Translations under genes and position numbers: made by a program | Notes under the pieces: generated by a model | What the model saw: only the letters and a program-made list of their open reading frames with translations | What the model was told of the DNA's origin: nothing | The model's database searches: none | Part shown: piece after piece, positions 18,770 to 28,543 of the stretch | Numbering within the stretch: the first letter of the stretch is position 1 | How the letters are laid out: every line of letters starts with the position of its first letter | Source of the DNA: Bifidobacterium scaligerum | Lineage (GTDB): Bacteria; Actinomycetota; Actinomycetes; Actinomycetales; Bifidobacteriaceae | Reading direction: 5' to 3' | Length of the DNA stretch: 64,000 nt | Assembly (NCBI RefSeq): GCF_002802865.1 | Contig: NZ_PGLQ01000001.1 | Span: 186,001-250,000, forward strand

Positions 18770-20167
18770 TTGGCCACGAAGGAAACGACGGCAACCAAGC
18801 AGACGGTCGAGTCCAGCGAGGAGACCGACAGCAAGAAGAAGGCCAGCGCTTCGACATCCGCACGTAAAACCGCTGCGAAGAAGAAGTCCGCCGAAAAGAC
18901 TGCGAAGAAGACGACGCGTAAGTCTGCCGCGAAGAAGACCCAGGACGATGAGGCGCTTAAGGATGTGCTCGACGAGAGCGAGGACGACCTTGACGAGGAT
19001 GCTCAGGTAGATGACGAGGACCTTGACGTCGATGATCTGGACGAGGATATCGACGATGTGGATGACGTCGATGATCTGGACGAGTCCGAGGATGACGACG
19101 AAGACGTTGAGGATGACGACGAAGACGAGGATGCTCCTAAGGCGCCTGAGGCTCCCAAGGAAAAAGGCGCTTACGTGGTTTCCGATACGGATGATGACGA
19201 TGAGAACATCATCCCTGCCGGTAATCCGAAGCGTCGTGTGATTGCCGCCGGCGCCACTGCCGATCCGGTCAAGGACTATCTCAAGCAGATCGGTCGCGTG
19301 AGCCTGCTGAATGCCGAACAGGAGGTGGATCTTTCCGAGCGCATCGAGGCGGGCCTCTACGCTCAGCACTTGCTGGACACGCAGTCCGAGGGCATGGAGT
19401 TCAAACGCAAGCGTGAGCTCAAGTGGGCTGCCGCCGACGGCAAGAAGGCCAAGGACCACCTGCTGGAAGCCAACCTGCGACTTGTGGTCTCGCTGGCCAA
19501 GCGTTACACGGGCCGCGGCATGCTGTTCCTCGACCTGATCCAGGAAGGCAATCTGGGTCTTATCCGCGCCGTGGAGAAGTTCGATTGGAAGAAGGGCTTC
19601 AAGTTCTCCACATACGCAACCTGGTGGATTCGTCAGGCCATCACCCGAGCCATGGCTGATCAGGCACGCACCATTCGTGTGCCCGTGCACATGGTGGAAG
19701 TCATCAACAAGCTTTCCCGCGTGCAGCGCCAGATGCTGCAGGATCTGGGCCGTGAACCCACGCCGGATGAGCTGGCTCGCGAGCTGGATATGCCGGTAGA
19801 GAAGGTGCAGGAAGTGCAGAAGTATGGTCGTGAGCCCATCTCCCTGCATACCCCGCTTGGCGAGGACGGCGATTCCGAGTTCGGCGATCTCATCGAAGAC
19901 ACCGATGCCATCGCCCCGTCCGATGCTGTGGCTTTCTCCCTGCTGCAGGAACAGTTCAAGCAGGTGTTGGAAACCCTGTCTCCGCGTGAGGCCGGTGTCA
20001 TTAAGATGCGGTACGGCCTTGAGGATGGCCAGCCCAAGACTCTGGACGATATTGGTCGAGTGTATGGCGTAACCCGTGAACGTATCCGTCAGATCGAATC
20101 CAAGACCATGTCTAAGCTGCGTCACCCGTCTCGCTCGCAGACGCTGCGTGACTTCTTGGATCAGTGA
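18770..20167 (+). CDS. rpoD: Principal RNA polymerase sigma factor
   Basis: The 465-aa housekeeping sigma-70. The first ~60 residues are Lys/Ala/Thr-rich, followed by ~70 residues extremely rich in Asp/Glu ([20 protein letters not shown] and on). Conserved regions 1.2 ([22 protein letters not shown]), 2 ([35 protein letters not shown]), 3 and 4 ([20 protein letters not shown]) complete it. I set the start at TTG 18770 because GAAGGAG lies 7-8 bp upstream and family N-termini read (M)ATKE. The frame is open further 5' but that part overlaps the DUF4192 gene. It is followed by a terminator-like stem and the topoisomerase gene. Confidence 0.96.
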   Translation: MATKETTATKQTVESSEETDSKKKASASTSARKTAAKKKSAEKTAKKTTRKSAAKKTQDDEALKDVLDESEDDLDEDAQVDDEDLDVDDLDEDIDDVDDVDDLDESEDDDEDVEDDDEDEDAPKAPEAPKEKGAYVVSDTDDDDENIIPAGNPKRRVIAAGATADPVKDYLKQIGRVSLLNAEQEVDLSERIEAGLYAQHLLDTQSEGMEFKRKRELKWAAADGKKAKDHLLEANLRLVVSLAKRYTGRGMLFLDLIQEGNLGLIRAVEKFDWKKGFKFSTYATWWIRQAITRAMADQARTIRVPVHMVEVINKLSRVQRQMLQDLGREPTPDELARELDMPVEKVQEVQKYGREPISLHTPLGEDGDSEFGDLIEDTDAIAPSDAVAFSLLQEQFKQVLETLSPREAGVIKMRYGLEDGQPKTLDDIGRVYGVTRERIRQIESKTMSKLRHPSRSQTLRDFLDQ

Positions 20168-20175
20168 TCGGCTGC

Positions 20176-20205
20176 TTGGCTCTCCTCCCTCAAGAGGGGA
20201 GCCAA
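20176..20205 (+). terminator. Stem-loop after rpoD
   Basis: A 10-bp stem (TTGGCTCTCC at 20176-20185 with GGGGAGCCAA at 20196-20205, one G-T pair) around a 10-nt loop, 8 bp after the rpoD stop. There is no strong T-tract. Confidence 0.6.
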
Positions 20206-20233
20206 GATGGTATTAGAGAGAATATAAGGATTT

Positions 20234-22606
20234 ATGGCCACAGAAGAATACGGCGCGAAGGATCTTGCCGTCCTCGAAGGTCTGGACGCGGTACGTAAGC
20301 GTCCGGGCATGTATATCGGCACCACCGACTCGCAGGGTCTTATGCACTGCCTGTGGGAAATCATCGACAATTCGGTGGATGAAGCCCTAGCCGGATATTG
20401 CAACAATATCGTCGTCACCCTGCACACCGACGGCTCAGTGGAAGTCGCGGATAACGGACGTGGCATTCCGGTTGATAAGGAGCCCAAAACCGGTTTGTCC
20501 GGTGTGGAAGTGGTGCTCACCAAGCTGCATGCCGGTGCCAAATTCGGCAATTCCTCATACAATGCCGTTGGCGGCTTGCATGGCGTGGGCTCCTCGGTGG
20601 TCAACGCTTTGAGCTCCCGATTGGATGTCGAGGTGGATCGAGATGGCAAGACCCACCATATGGCATTCCACCAAGGTCATCCCGGTGTGTATACGGATGC
20701 CGACCCCTCCAATCCATCACCTGATGCTCCGTTCAAGCGCACGCGTAAGAACCGGCCCACCGAACTGGAAATCATTGGTTCGGTAAGTCCCAAAACCACA
20801 GGTACGCGTATCCGTTATTGGTACGATCCGGAGATTTTTAACAAGACGGCTGCTTTCTCATATGAGCAGCTTGTCGATCGTGTGCGCCAGACCAGTTTCT
20901 TGGTTCCTGGATTGAAGATCACGATTGTAGATGAGAATGTGCCACAAGCGGCGCATGACGGTTCCGACAGTACGTCTGCTATGGACGCTGCACAGGACGC
21001 CGGATCCTCATCGACCATGCAGGGCGAGTCGATTCCGATCGAGACGCAGGTCGAGCCCGGAACATCGGAGGAATCGGATGATCCGCTTGCCGGTTTTGTT
21101 GCTGTGGGCGATGATTTTCGTTCCGTATCCCCGGTCTCGGCATCCCCCGTCGAAGAGGATTTCACCCCTGCTGCCGAAGCCCCTATGGTCGATGGCGCGT
21201 TTGGCGAGCAGCCGGCCCATCCTCGCACTGTGGAATTCCTGCATACCGGTGGTGTGAAGGATTTCGTGGACTTCCTTTCTCATGGCGAGCCAGTTTCCGA
21301 TATCTGGCACATCCAGGGTGAAGGCGTCTACAAAGAGGAGACCCAGGCGGTAGGCGCTGGCGGCGAATTACATGCTCAGGAAATCGAGCGCACCTGTGGC
21401 ATCGACATCGCCCTTCGATGGGTGAACGGATACGATACGGTGATTCGTAGCTTCGTGAACATCGTGGAAACGCCCGGCGGTGGTACTCACGTGGATGGTT
21501 TTATGAATGCCATCACCAAGCAGATTCGCAAAGCCGTGGAAGACAACGCCCGTAAGCTGAAGGTGAATCTCAAGGATTCCGCCATCAGGGTGGAACGCGA
21601 TGACATTCAAGCTGGTCTGGTAGCTGTGGTCACTGCCCGTGTAGCTGAGCCACAGTTCCAAGGTCAGACCAAGGACGTGCTTGGCACCGCGCAGGTCAAG
21701 CCGATCGTCACCAGACTTACCGACAAGCAATTCGGCGAGATGATCACCGGCTCCAAGCGCGGATACAAGGACCAGTCAGCCCGTGTACTGGAGAAGATCG
21801 TGGGCGAGATGCACGCCCGTATCCAGTCGCGTAAGGCCAAAGAAGTTACGCGTCGCAAGAACGCGCTCGAATCCGCATCCATGCCGGCCAAGCTTTCCGA
21901 TTGCCAGCCAGGCAATGATGATGTGGCCGAACTGTTCATTGTGGAGGGTGATTCCGCACTCGGTACGGCCAAGGCCGCGCGTAATGCCGGATTCCAAGCG
22001 TTGCTGCCGATTCGAGGCAAGATCCTCAATGTACAGAAGGCGTCCATAACGCAGATGCTGGCCAACAAGGAATGCGCCGCCATCATTCAGGTGGTGGGCG
22101 CCGGTTCCGGCCAAAGCTTCGACATTGAGCAGTCGCGCTATCACAAGATCATTATGATGACCGATGCCGATGTGGATGGCGCCCATATTCGCATTCTCTT
22201 GCTCACGCTGTTCTACCGGTATATGCGCCCTCTGATCGAGCACGGATACGTGTATGCGGCCGTGCCTCCACTGCACCGCATCGCGCTGACCGGATCGCGC
22301 AAAGGGGAATACATTTATACGTATTCCGATGATGAGTTGGCGGGCAAACTGGCCGAATTGGATCGCAAGCATATCGGCTACGCGGACGACATTCAGCGCT
22401 ATAAGGGCTTGGGTGAGATGGATGCCGACCAGCTGGCGGATACCACCATGGATCCGCGCACACGCATGCTTCGCCGTATCCGTATGGAAGACGCCGCCCA
22501 AGCCAGTGAGATTTTCTCGTTGCTGATGGGCGACGAGGTACCTCCACGCAAGCAGTTCATCGTAGACAACGCAGACGATTTCGATCGCTCAAAGATCGAT
22601 ACGTGA
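20234..22606 (+). CDS. Type II topoisomerase subunit B (ParE/GyrB-like)
   Basis: A 790-aa ATPase subunit. The GHKL ATP site is visible as EIIDNSVDEALAGY, VADNGRGIPVD and GGLHGVGSSVVNALS. The TOPRIM domain follows (FIVEGDSALGTAKAARNAGFQ, PIRGKILNVQKAS, MTDADVDGAHIRILLLT), then the C-terminal segment RYKGLGEMDADQL. Since GyrB is normally encoded at oriC, a copy next to rpoD is more likely ParE of topoisomerase IV, which decatenates chromosomes. An unusual acidic, Ser/Pro-rich insert of about 85 residues (about 240-325) splits the ATPase/transducer region. The start lies 13 bp after an AGAGAGAATATAAGGA stretch. Confidence 0.9.
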   Translation: MATEEYGAKDLAVLEGLDAVRKRPGMYIGTTDSQGLMHCLWEIIDNSVDEALAGYCNNIVVTLHTDGSVEVADNGRGIPVDKEPKTGLSGVEVVLTKLHAGAKFGNSSYNAVGGLHGVGSSVVNALSSRLDVEVDRDGKTHHMAFHQGHPGVYTDADPSNPSPDAPFKRTRKNRPTELEIIGSVSPKTTGTRIRYWYDPEIFNKTAAFSYEQLVDRVRQTSFLVPGLKITIVDENVPQAAHDGSDSTSAMDAAQDAGSSSTMQGESIPIETQVEPGTSEESDDPLAGFVAVGDDFRSVSPVSASPVEEDFTPAAEAPMVDGAFGEQPAHPRTVEFLHTGGVKDFVDFLSHGEPVSDIWHIQGEGVYKEETQAVGAGGELHAQEIERTCGIDIALRWVNGYDTVIRSFVNIVETPGGGTHVDGFMNAITKQIRKAVEDNARKLKVNLKDSAIRVERDDIQAGLVAVVTARVAEPQFQGQTKDVLGTAQVKPIVTRLTDKQFGEMITGSKRGYKDQSARVLEKIVGEMHARIQSRKAKEVTRRKNALESASMPAKLSDCQPGNDDVAELFIVEGDSALGTAKAARNAGFQALLPIRGKILNVQKASITQMLANKECAAIIQVVGAGSGQSFDIEQSRYHKIIMMTDADVDGAHIRILLLTLFYRYMRPLIEHGYVYAAVPPLHRIALTGSRKGEYIYTYSDDELAGKLAELDRKHIGYADDIQRYKGLGEMDADQLADTTMDPRTRMLRRIRMEDAAQASEIFSLLMGDEVPPRKQFIVDNADDFDRSKIDT

Positions 22607-22671
22607 TGATTGATGCGTAATGCGGGCGGGGGGCGAATCATGCATGGGGCATGGTCCGCCCCCGCCGATAG

Positions 22672-24452
22672 CTATCGTCCACAAGTCACGTCGCTGCCGG
22701 GCACCTCGCCGTCAATCAGATAATCATCCACGATATCGGCCACGCAGGAGTTCGTATACTCATAGGCGGTATGTCCCTCGCCCTTGTAGGTGAGCAGTAC
22801 GCCGGACTGCAGCAGTTTCGCCAGATTCACTGCGGACTGATAAGGCGTGGCGGGGTCTCCCGTAGTGCCCACCACGAGAATCGGTGCGGCTCCGGGTGCG
22901 GAATAATCCAGTTGCTTGATTTGGGAACGATCCTGTTGCAAGGCTTCGCAACCGATATTGCCGTATGCCATGAATCGGCCGAAAGTAGGAGACTTTTCAT
23001 TGAGCTCCTTGGCGATGGCCGTCTGCCTGTTCATATCCGAGGTGGGCGGGTCGTCCAGGCAGTTAACCGCCAGATTGGCTTCCATCGAATTGTCGGTATA
23101 GATGCCATCTTCATTGCGCCCAAGATAGGCATCCGCCAAGAGCAGCATGGTGTCCGCTTTGCCGGTGTCTTTGAGCTCTTGGAAGGCTTGGGTGAGGTAT
23201 GGCCAATTATCTTGGGAGTAGAGCGGCATGATAACGCCGTACATCATTGTGATGCCGTTCACCGTTTGGCTTGTGGAGGTGGCCAGGGGTCGGTGTCTGC
23301 CCGTGCCAGCCATGACTGAATGATCGCGGTCGCGTCGCTCGTCTTCATGCCGGTGAACGGACAGGAATCATCGTTGTCGATGCAATCGTCAAGATATGTG
23401 GTCAGTGCATTTTCGAAGCCTACAGCTTGTTCCACAATGGAGGTGGTGGCATCCTCCTGTGGATCAATAGCGCCATCGAGCACCAGTCGTCCAGTTTGTT
23501 TCGGGAACATGGCGTCGTATGTGGAACCGATGTAGGTGCCGTAGGAGAAGCCAAGATAATCAAGTTGGTCCTCGCCCATAAGCGCACGCATCAGATCCAG
23601 ATCGTGGGCTACGGACTGCGTGTCCACGTGGTCGATGATGGTGCCGCTGTGCTCCCGGCATGAATTGGCGAACGTGTTCGCGAGCTTACGGCTGGAATCA
23701 AGGTTGTCTGAGGTAATCGGATCGGCGAGAAAATACCGATTCAGCAATTGGGAATCGTCACCGCAGCTGATGGGTGCGGAATCGGCTACGCCTCGTGGAT
23801 CAAAGCCGATGATGTCATAGTCTTCGCGCAGATCATCGGTGGCGGTGTACTCGATGAAGTCCTTCAGCCAGTCCGCACCCGAAGCGCCCGGGCCGCCGGG
23901 ATTGATGAACAGATATCCTTTGGAATCATCGCCTTCGGCGTAGTGAACGGCCAAATGCAATTTGATGGTTTCGGACGAGGGATCGGACCAGTTGGACGGC
24001 GCTTTGACCGTGGTACAGGCATCACCTTGATCGCATGATGTCCATGTATATTGCTGCGTATAGTACGAGTCGAACGCGGCGCTGACGGAATCAGGGCGTG
24101 CGGAGGGCTGTGGATTGGATCGTCTTGCATGGGGCCCGTAACCGTCGTGACGGCTGTTGCCTGCGGTCTGGACCAAAGCGGCAACGCCTCGACCGATGCC
24201 GACCAGAATACCGATGTTGAGTGCGATGGCCACAATCACCGTGATAAGTATCACCAACCATGTCGGCATCTTCTTACGCGGCGGTGTAAGAGGGGCCGGC
24301 GCAATGTGCGGCTCGGACCCGGACGGTTGTCCGTAATATGGGGGAGCGGGGTACGGGGCAGACGATTGTCCATAGCGTTGTTCATCTGGACTGTGCTGTT
24401 GCGAATCGAATGGCGGATATGGAGGCTGCTGCGGCTGCTGTGGCGTGCTCAT
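22672..24452 (-). pseudogene. Exported alpha/beta-hydrolase (tripeptidyl aminopeptidase type), frameshifted
   Basis: Two overlapping readings together make one ~590-aa enzyme. The first (24452 down to 23259) has a Pro/Gln/Tyr-rich cytoplasmic start, one membrane anchor (TWLVILITVIVAIALNIGIL), the oxyanion region FINPGGPGASG, and the nucleophile Ser303 in GFSYGTYIG. The second (from about 23313 down to 22672) holds the acid/base part: VGTTGDPATPYQ and the His in GEGHTAYE. They join as ARADTDP / LATSTSQTVNG at a GGGG run (plus strand 23286-23289). A one-base change there shifts the frame and leaves 8 wrong residues before a stop. As written, the Ser and His of the triad are on separate products, so the enzyme should be inactive. 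A sequencing error is the main alternative. Its start overlaps the upstream gene's stop (ATGA). Confidence 0.82.
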
Positions 24453-25864
24453 GCACCCAGTCTAGCGTTCCATGCCGCAATTACCCAGTCCGGATTGGTC
24501 ATGCCCAACCCAAGCCACCAGACCAACAGCAGCACGAACGAGACGGTCAGCAGCGGCAGACGTTCGCGAAATAGCCTGACGAGCGCAAGCATCAGCACTA
24601 AGGCCAGCAACGGGATGAAGGTGAGTGACAGCCATCGAAGCCAAGTCATGCCATAGGTGTTGATATACAGGCCAAGACGCATTGCCGCGGAAACAAGCAT
24701 CACGCCGGTTACGCTGATAAGACCGATTTGCAGGACCAACAGGGGCTTCGTGCGTGGGGCGAATGTAAGCACCACCCCGAAGCCGGCGAGATTGAGCGCG
24801 GCCACGCACAGGAGCTGGAAGAAGCCTTGTCGTGCGTATGAGGCATAGGTATATCCGGCAGGCAGTCCGGCTCCTGCAAATAGGAAAGTGAACTGGACCG
24901 AGCAGAATACGACGTACAGGGCAAGTACCAGTCCCAACACGGTGATGGTGATGATCGGGTCGAATGCTTTGCGCGCCTCTGCCTCGCGCAGTGCATGGAG
25001 TTCCGGCTCCTTGGTGCGGGTTTCCACACTGGCGAGCAATGAGAACAGGAACGGCGCAGGAATCAGCACCACGGCGGTATGCACCAGCAATTGGGTGAAG
25101 TCGATGCGGTCAAAGAGATGAGTTATTCCGTAGGAGAATACCTCATCAGCCTGCATGAGCAGCGGTATCAGCAGACAGAACATCGGCAGGCTGATGAGCA
25201 GGGCAATGCCGATTTTGCGCACGAGGGTACGGATGCCTTGCTTGGAGCCCGCGCCGGAGATGGCCATATCAATGTATCGTGAACAGGTTTCGACCAATAC
25301 CGGCCAATGAGTGAACAGGTTGACGGTCCACCCCATTATCCAATTGGCCATAAGCCCGGCTGGTCGCTGAGGATGATATGCGGTACCGGACAATTGCAGA
25401 AAGAGCATGAGCAGCGCCGGCAACACCGTGTATCCGGTAATGGCCGCATACCAGAAGTTCGCCGTGAGTGCTGTGCCATTGATCCATAGGTAGGCGAGCG
25501 AGGCGTTGTGGGCGAACATCCATCCGATGCAACAGGCTGTGGCAGCACCTGTGAACCACCACATCGGATTGCGCCAAGCCCGTTTGACGAATAGCGCGAA
25601 CCCGATGACGAGGATAATCAAGCAGAGCGTCGTCCATGGGAACCATGCCGAGAATGCTGGGCTGTAGAGGAATTGCGGAACGTCGATGACAAGTCGATCA
25701 AAGGCAAACGGTATGGCCAGTGACGCGGCTGCCAGCGCGGTGGCGCGGCCTGGGGCGAGTTTGGAACTTGTCAATGAGGGGGAAGAGGTCTGGCGCAAGG
25801 AGATCGTGCAACTTGCGGTAGTTGGCTTGGGCTTGGGGACTGGTGATGTGCTTGGTGTAGTCAT
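24449..25864 (-). CDS. DUF4173-type polytopic membrane protein
   Basis: A 471-aa protein with a low-complexity N-terminus (Thr/Ser/Pro) and about 11-12 hydrophobic segments. The YTYASYARQGFFQLL segment near residue 345 is the hallmark I associate with DUF4173/DUF4153 membrane proteins, whose function is unknown. Its stop overlaps the start of the peptidase gene by 4 bp (ATGA), so the two are probably translated as a coupled pair. The upstream region carries repeated ATATCGAAAAACAAT boxes that may be regulator sites. Confidence 0.78.
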   Translation of the reverse strand: MTTPSTSPVPKPKPTTASCTISLRQTSSPSLTSSKLAPGRATALAAASLAIPFAFDRLVIDVPQFLYSPAFSAWFPWTTLCLIILVIGFALFVKRAWRNPMWWFTGAATACCIGWMFAHNASLAYLWINGTALTANFWYAAITGYTVLPALLMLFLQLSGTAYHPQRPAGLMANWIMGWTVNLFTHWPVLVETCSRYIDMAISGAGSKQGIRTLVRKIGIALLISLPMFCLLIPLLMQADEVFSYGITHLFDRIDFTQLLVHTAVVLIPAPFLFSLLASVETRTKEPELHALREAEARKAFDPIITITVLGLVLALYVVFCSVQFTFLFAGAGLPAGYTYASYARQGFFQLLCVAALNLAGFGVVLTFAPRTKPLLVLQIGLISVTGVMLVSAAMRLGLYINTYGMTWLRWLSLTFIPLLALVLMLALVRLFRERLPLLTVSFVLLLVWWLGLGMTNPDWVIAAWNARLGA

Positions 25865-25878
25865 ATCTGCATCATAAT

Positions 25879-25948
25879 ATATCGAAAAACAATATGAGAA
25901 TATCGAAAAACAATCTTTTACCGTTTGTACATATCGTAAATCGATATG
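25879..25948. promoter_or_regulatory. ATATCG-box operator array upstream of the DUF4173 operon
   Basis: ATATCGAAAAACAAT occurs twice in direct orientation at 25879-25893 and 25900-25914, spaced 21 bp (two helical turns). CATATCG (25930-25936) and CGATATG (25942-25948) then form a perfect 7-bp inverted repeat with a 5-bp spacer. All lie between the start codons of the divergent DUF4173 (25864) and MFS (26088) genes. This resembles a multi-site operator. The regulator is not in the window. Confidence 0.6.
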
Positions 25949-26087
25949 CAGTACGGCGGTGTGGGTCGATGTTGGCGGTCGGCGATATGTATGTTCGTCC
26001 GCGTGTTGTTAATGACCATTGGGTAATCTGATGACATCGTTATCACAGCGTAGTTTGCGATTGATAGGAAAACCAAGGAGTATCACT

Positions 26088-27284
26088 ATGGCCAGTCTGT
26101 TGCTTGCCGTGATTTATATTGCGTTCATCAGTTTGGGGTTGCCTGATGCGCTGCTCGGCGCGGCTTGGCCCACCATGAGCCAGGATCTTTCCGTGCCGGT
26201 CTCTTGGGCGGGCGGCATCTCGGCGACGATTTCCATGTTCACCATCATCTCTGCGTTGCTTTCGGATCGTATGACGCTTCGCTTTGGTGCGGGGCGCGTC
26301 ACCGCCGTTTCCGTGGCGTTGACTGCCATGGCGTTGGCCGGGTTTTCCGTCGCTCCTAACTATTGGGTGTTGATGCTCATCGCCATTCCTTATGGTTTGG
26401 GGGCAGGCGGTGTGGATGCAGCGCTCAACAACTACGTGGCCGTGCATTATGAAAGCCGTCATATGAGCTGGTTGCACTGCATGTGGGGCGTGGGTGCCTC
26501 GATCGGCCCGTACATTATGGGATTCGCGCTCTCGGGTGGCCAAGGTTGGCCGTGGGGGTATCGGTACATCGCCATTCTGCAAGTTGTCCTGACGGTAATG
26601 CTGGTACTCAGTCTGCCGCTGTGGAAGTCTCGTAGGCGTACGGCGGTGGAGATTGAGGCCGATGGGGCGAGTGCCGTGAATCACGAGGAAGGTACCGAAC
26701 GCAAGCCGCTGGGGGTTGCCGGCGTACTCGCCATTCGAGGCGCCAAAGAGATTCTCATCATGTTCTTCTGCTATTGCGCCATCGAAACCACGGCGGGATT
26801 GTGGGCTTCCAGTTATATGGTGCTTCATGGTGGCGTCGATAGGATCACGGCGGCCAGTTGGGCCAGCTTGTTCTATGTAGGTATCACCGTGGGCCGTGCG
26901 CTCTCCGGATTCCTGACCATGAAATTCGCTGACCCGGCGATGATCCGTCTCGGCCAGACACTGGTGCTTGCCGGCATCGTTGTCATGCTGGTTCCGTTGC
27001 CGCATCATCTTGGTGTCGTCATAGGTCTGGTGGTGGTGGGCCTTGGCTGTGCGCCGATCTACCCATGTGTCATCCACTCCACGCCTGATTATTTCGGCGA
27101 AGAGAATTCCCAAGCCATTGTCGGTGTGCAGATGGCTTGTGCGTATATGGGTTCGCTGATAATGCCTCCGGTGTTCGGTGTCATCGCGCAGTATGCCACC
27201 ATCGCGCTGTATCCGTGGTATCTGCTGCTGTTCCTGGTGCTGATGACGGTTATGCACGAGCGGTTGCGCAAGTTGCGCGGCTGA
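26088..27284 (+). CDS. Major facilitator superfamily permease
   Basis: A 398-aa, 12-segment MFS transporter. Visible features are FISLGLPDALLGAAWPTMSQD in the first segment, the MFS loop region DRMTLRFGAGRVTAVS, and YGLGAGGVDAALNNYVAVHYESRHMSWLHCMWGVGASIGPYIMG in two pieces around the fourth and fifth segments. These match the fucose/hexose-permease-like (FucP/YfkF-like) branch. A charged central loop (~residues 185-215) separates the halves. ATG 26088 has AAGGAG 7 bp upstream; an in-frame extension to 26019 is less likely. It precedes ribokinase, suggesting sugar uptake, but the substrate is unknown. Confidence 0.85.
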   Translation: MASLLLAVIYIAFISLGLPDALLGAAWPTMSQDLSVPVSWAGGISATISMFTIISALLSDRMTLRFGAGRVTAVSVALTAMALAGFSVAPNYWVLMLIAIPYGLGAGGVDAALNNYVAVHYESRHMSWLHCMWGVGASIGPYIMGFALSGGQGWPWGYRYIAILQVVLTVMLVLSLPLWKSRRRTAVEIEADGASAVNHEEGTERKPLGVAGVLAIRGAKEILIMFFCYCAIETTAGLWASSYMVLHGGVDRITAASWASLFYVGITVGRALSGFLTMKFADPAMIRLGQTLVLAGIVVMLVPLPHHLGVVIGLVVVGLGCAPIYPCVIHSTPDYFGEENSQAIVGVQMACAYMGSLIMPPVFGVIAQYATIALYPWYLLLFLVLMTVMHERLRKLRG

Positions 27285-27437
27285 TTTGCGCGTGTGGCTT
27301 CGTGCGGCTTTGCGCTGTTTTGCGTCGCTCCGGTGGGCTGCGGCTTTGCAAGTTCATGAGGCTTTGATGGCCTGATGCGGCATGGTTGTTGCGGCGGATC
27401 CCAGCTTTGGGCCCGCCGCCTACTATGCTTGACGCCC

Positions 27438-28427
27438 ATGGAGAATAGTGAAGATCATGAACAGATGCCCGAGCCGGTGCGGGACCGATTGAACGTATTG
27501 AAGAAAGCGCCCGGTTCGGTGATTGTTGTAGGGTCGATGAACGCCGATTACACAGTGACTGCCAAGCGGCTGCCGAAGCCGGGTGAAACCGTCAACGGCG
27601 GACCTATGAAGGTGCTGCCGGGCGGCAAGGGGGCGAATCAAGCTTCCGCCGCGGCGAAGCTGGGCGTGTCCGTGCGACTGCTCGGTGCCGTGGGCGATGA
27701 CGCAAATGCTGATTTTCTGCTCAGCAAGCTGGATGAGGCCGGTGTCGATACCGCTGACATTCTGCATGTCGAAGGTCCTAGCGGCACCACGCTGATTACG
27801 GTCAGCGCCGAAGGGGAGAACACCATCGTGTATTCGCCGGGCTCCAATGCCAAGGCGAGTGCTGGATACGTGCAATCGCATCGTGCAACCATTGCGGAAT
27901 GCGCGGTGCTTGGCCTGTGCCTGGAAAGTCCGATCTCTACGGTGATCGCCGCAGCGCAAACTGCGCACGACGCCGGCGTGACGGTGTTGCTCAACGATTC
28001 GCCGTTCATGGATGAGCTGCCGCATGAGCTGGTGGAGGCCACCGATATCCTGCTTGTCAACCAGCATGAAGTGGCTCAGCTGCTTGGTCTTCCGGATGAT
28101 GATGTAGCTGAGTTCGACTGGTATGAGGTTGTTTCTCGATTCACTGACTATGGGTTCGATCGCGCCATCGTCACTCTTGGCGCGTCCGGATCCATCGTTA
28201 TCGAGGATGGTCGTTGGCATCGTGTGTCGGCCGTGCAGGTGAACGCTGTGGACACCACCGGCTGCGGTGACTCCTTCATGGGTACCGTGCTTGCCAGTCT
28301 CGCCGCCGGATATACATTGCTGCAATCCGCGCAAATCGGCTCCTATGTTTCCGCATATGCCGCCACCAAACTTGGTGCGCAGTCGGCGTATGGTACTGCG
28401 GAGGAGGTCATCAGCTATTTCAGCTGA
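27438..28427 (+). CDS. rbsK: Ribokinase-family (PfkB) sugar kinase
   Basis: A 329-aa cytoplasmic kinase that phosphorylates a pentose (probably ribose) at O5 with ATP. Both PfkB signatures are present: VLPGGKGANQASAAAKLG near the N-terminus and the anion-hole/catalytic base motif VDTTGCGDSF near residue 275. About 30 extra polar residues precede the first beta strand (SVIVVGSMNADY). ATG 27438 is the first plausible start, without a clear Shine-Dalgarno. A GCGGCGG/CCGCCGC hairpin just upstream may lie in the leader. A strong terminator follows. The symbol is by family; substrate specificity is not proven. Confidence 0.85.
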   Translation: MENSEDHEQMPEPVRDRLNVLKKAPGSVIVVGSMNADYTVTAKRLPKPGETVNGGPMKVLPGGKGANQASAAAKLGVSVRLLGAVGDDANADFLLSKLDEAGVDTADILHVEGPSGTTLITVSAEGENTIVYSPGSNAKASAGYVQSHRATIAECAVLGLCLESPISTVIAAAQTAHDAGVTVLLNDSPFMDELPHELVEATDILLVNQHEVAQLLGLPDDDVAEFDWYEVVSRFTDYGFDRAIVTLGASGSIVIEDGRWHRVSAVQVNAVDTTGCGDSFMGTVLASLAAGYTLLQSAQIGSYVSAYAATKLGAQSAYGTAEEVISYFS

Positions 28428-28453
28428 TATTTTTCGCTTCGTCGCGGATTTGG

Positions 28454-28477
28454 CTCCCCTCTCAGAGGGGAGTTTTT
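28454..28477 (+). terminator. Rho-independent terminator after ribokinase
   Basis: An 8-bp GC-rich stem (CTCCCCTC at 28454-28461 with GAGGGGAG at 28465-28472) followed directly by TTTTT. Confidence 0.9.
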
Positions 28478-28543
28478 CGTATTCGCCCTTGTGATTGCAA
28501 GGCGTTTCCTCCATTGTTCGCCTAGTCCGCTATAATCGAACAT

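Noticed and set aside
18755-20125. Minus-strand frame of 456 codons across rpoD
   Set aside because: Antisense of the Asp/Glu-rich and conserved sigma-factor coding sequence.
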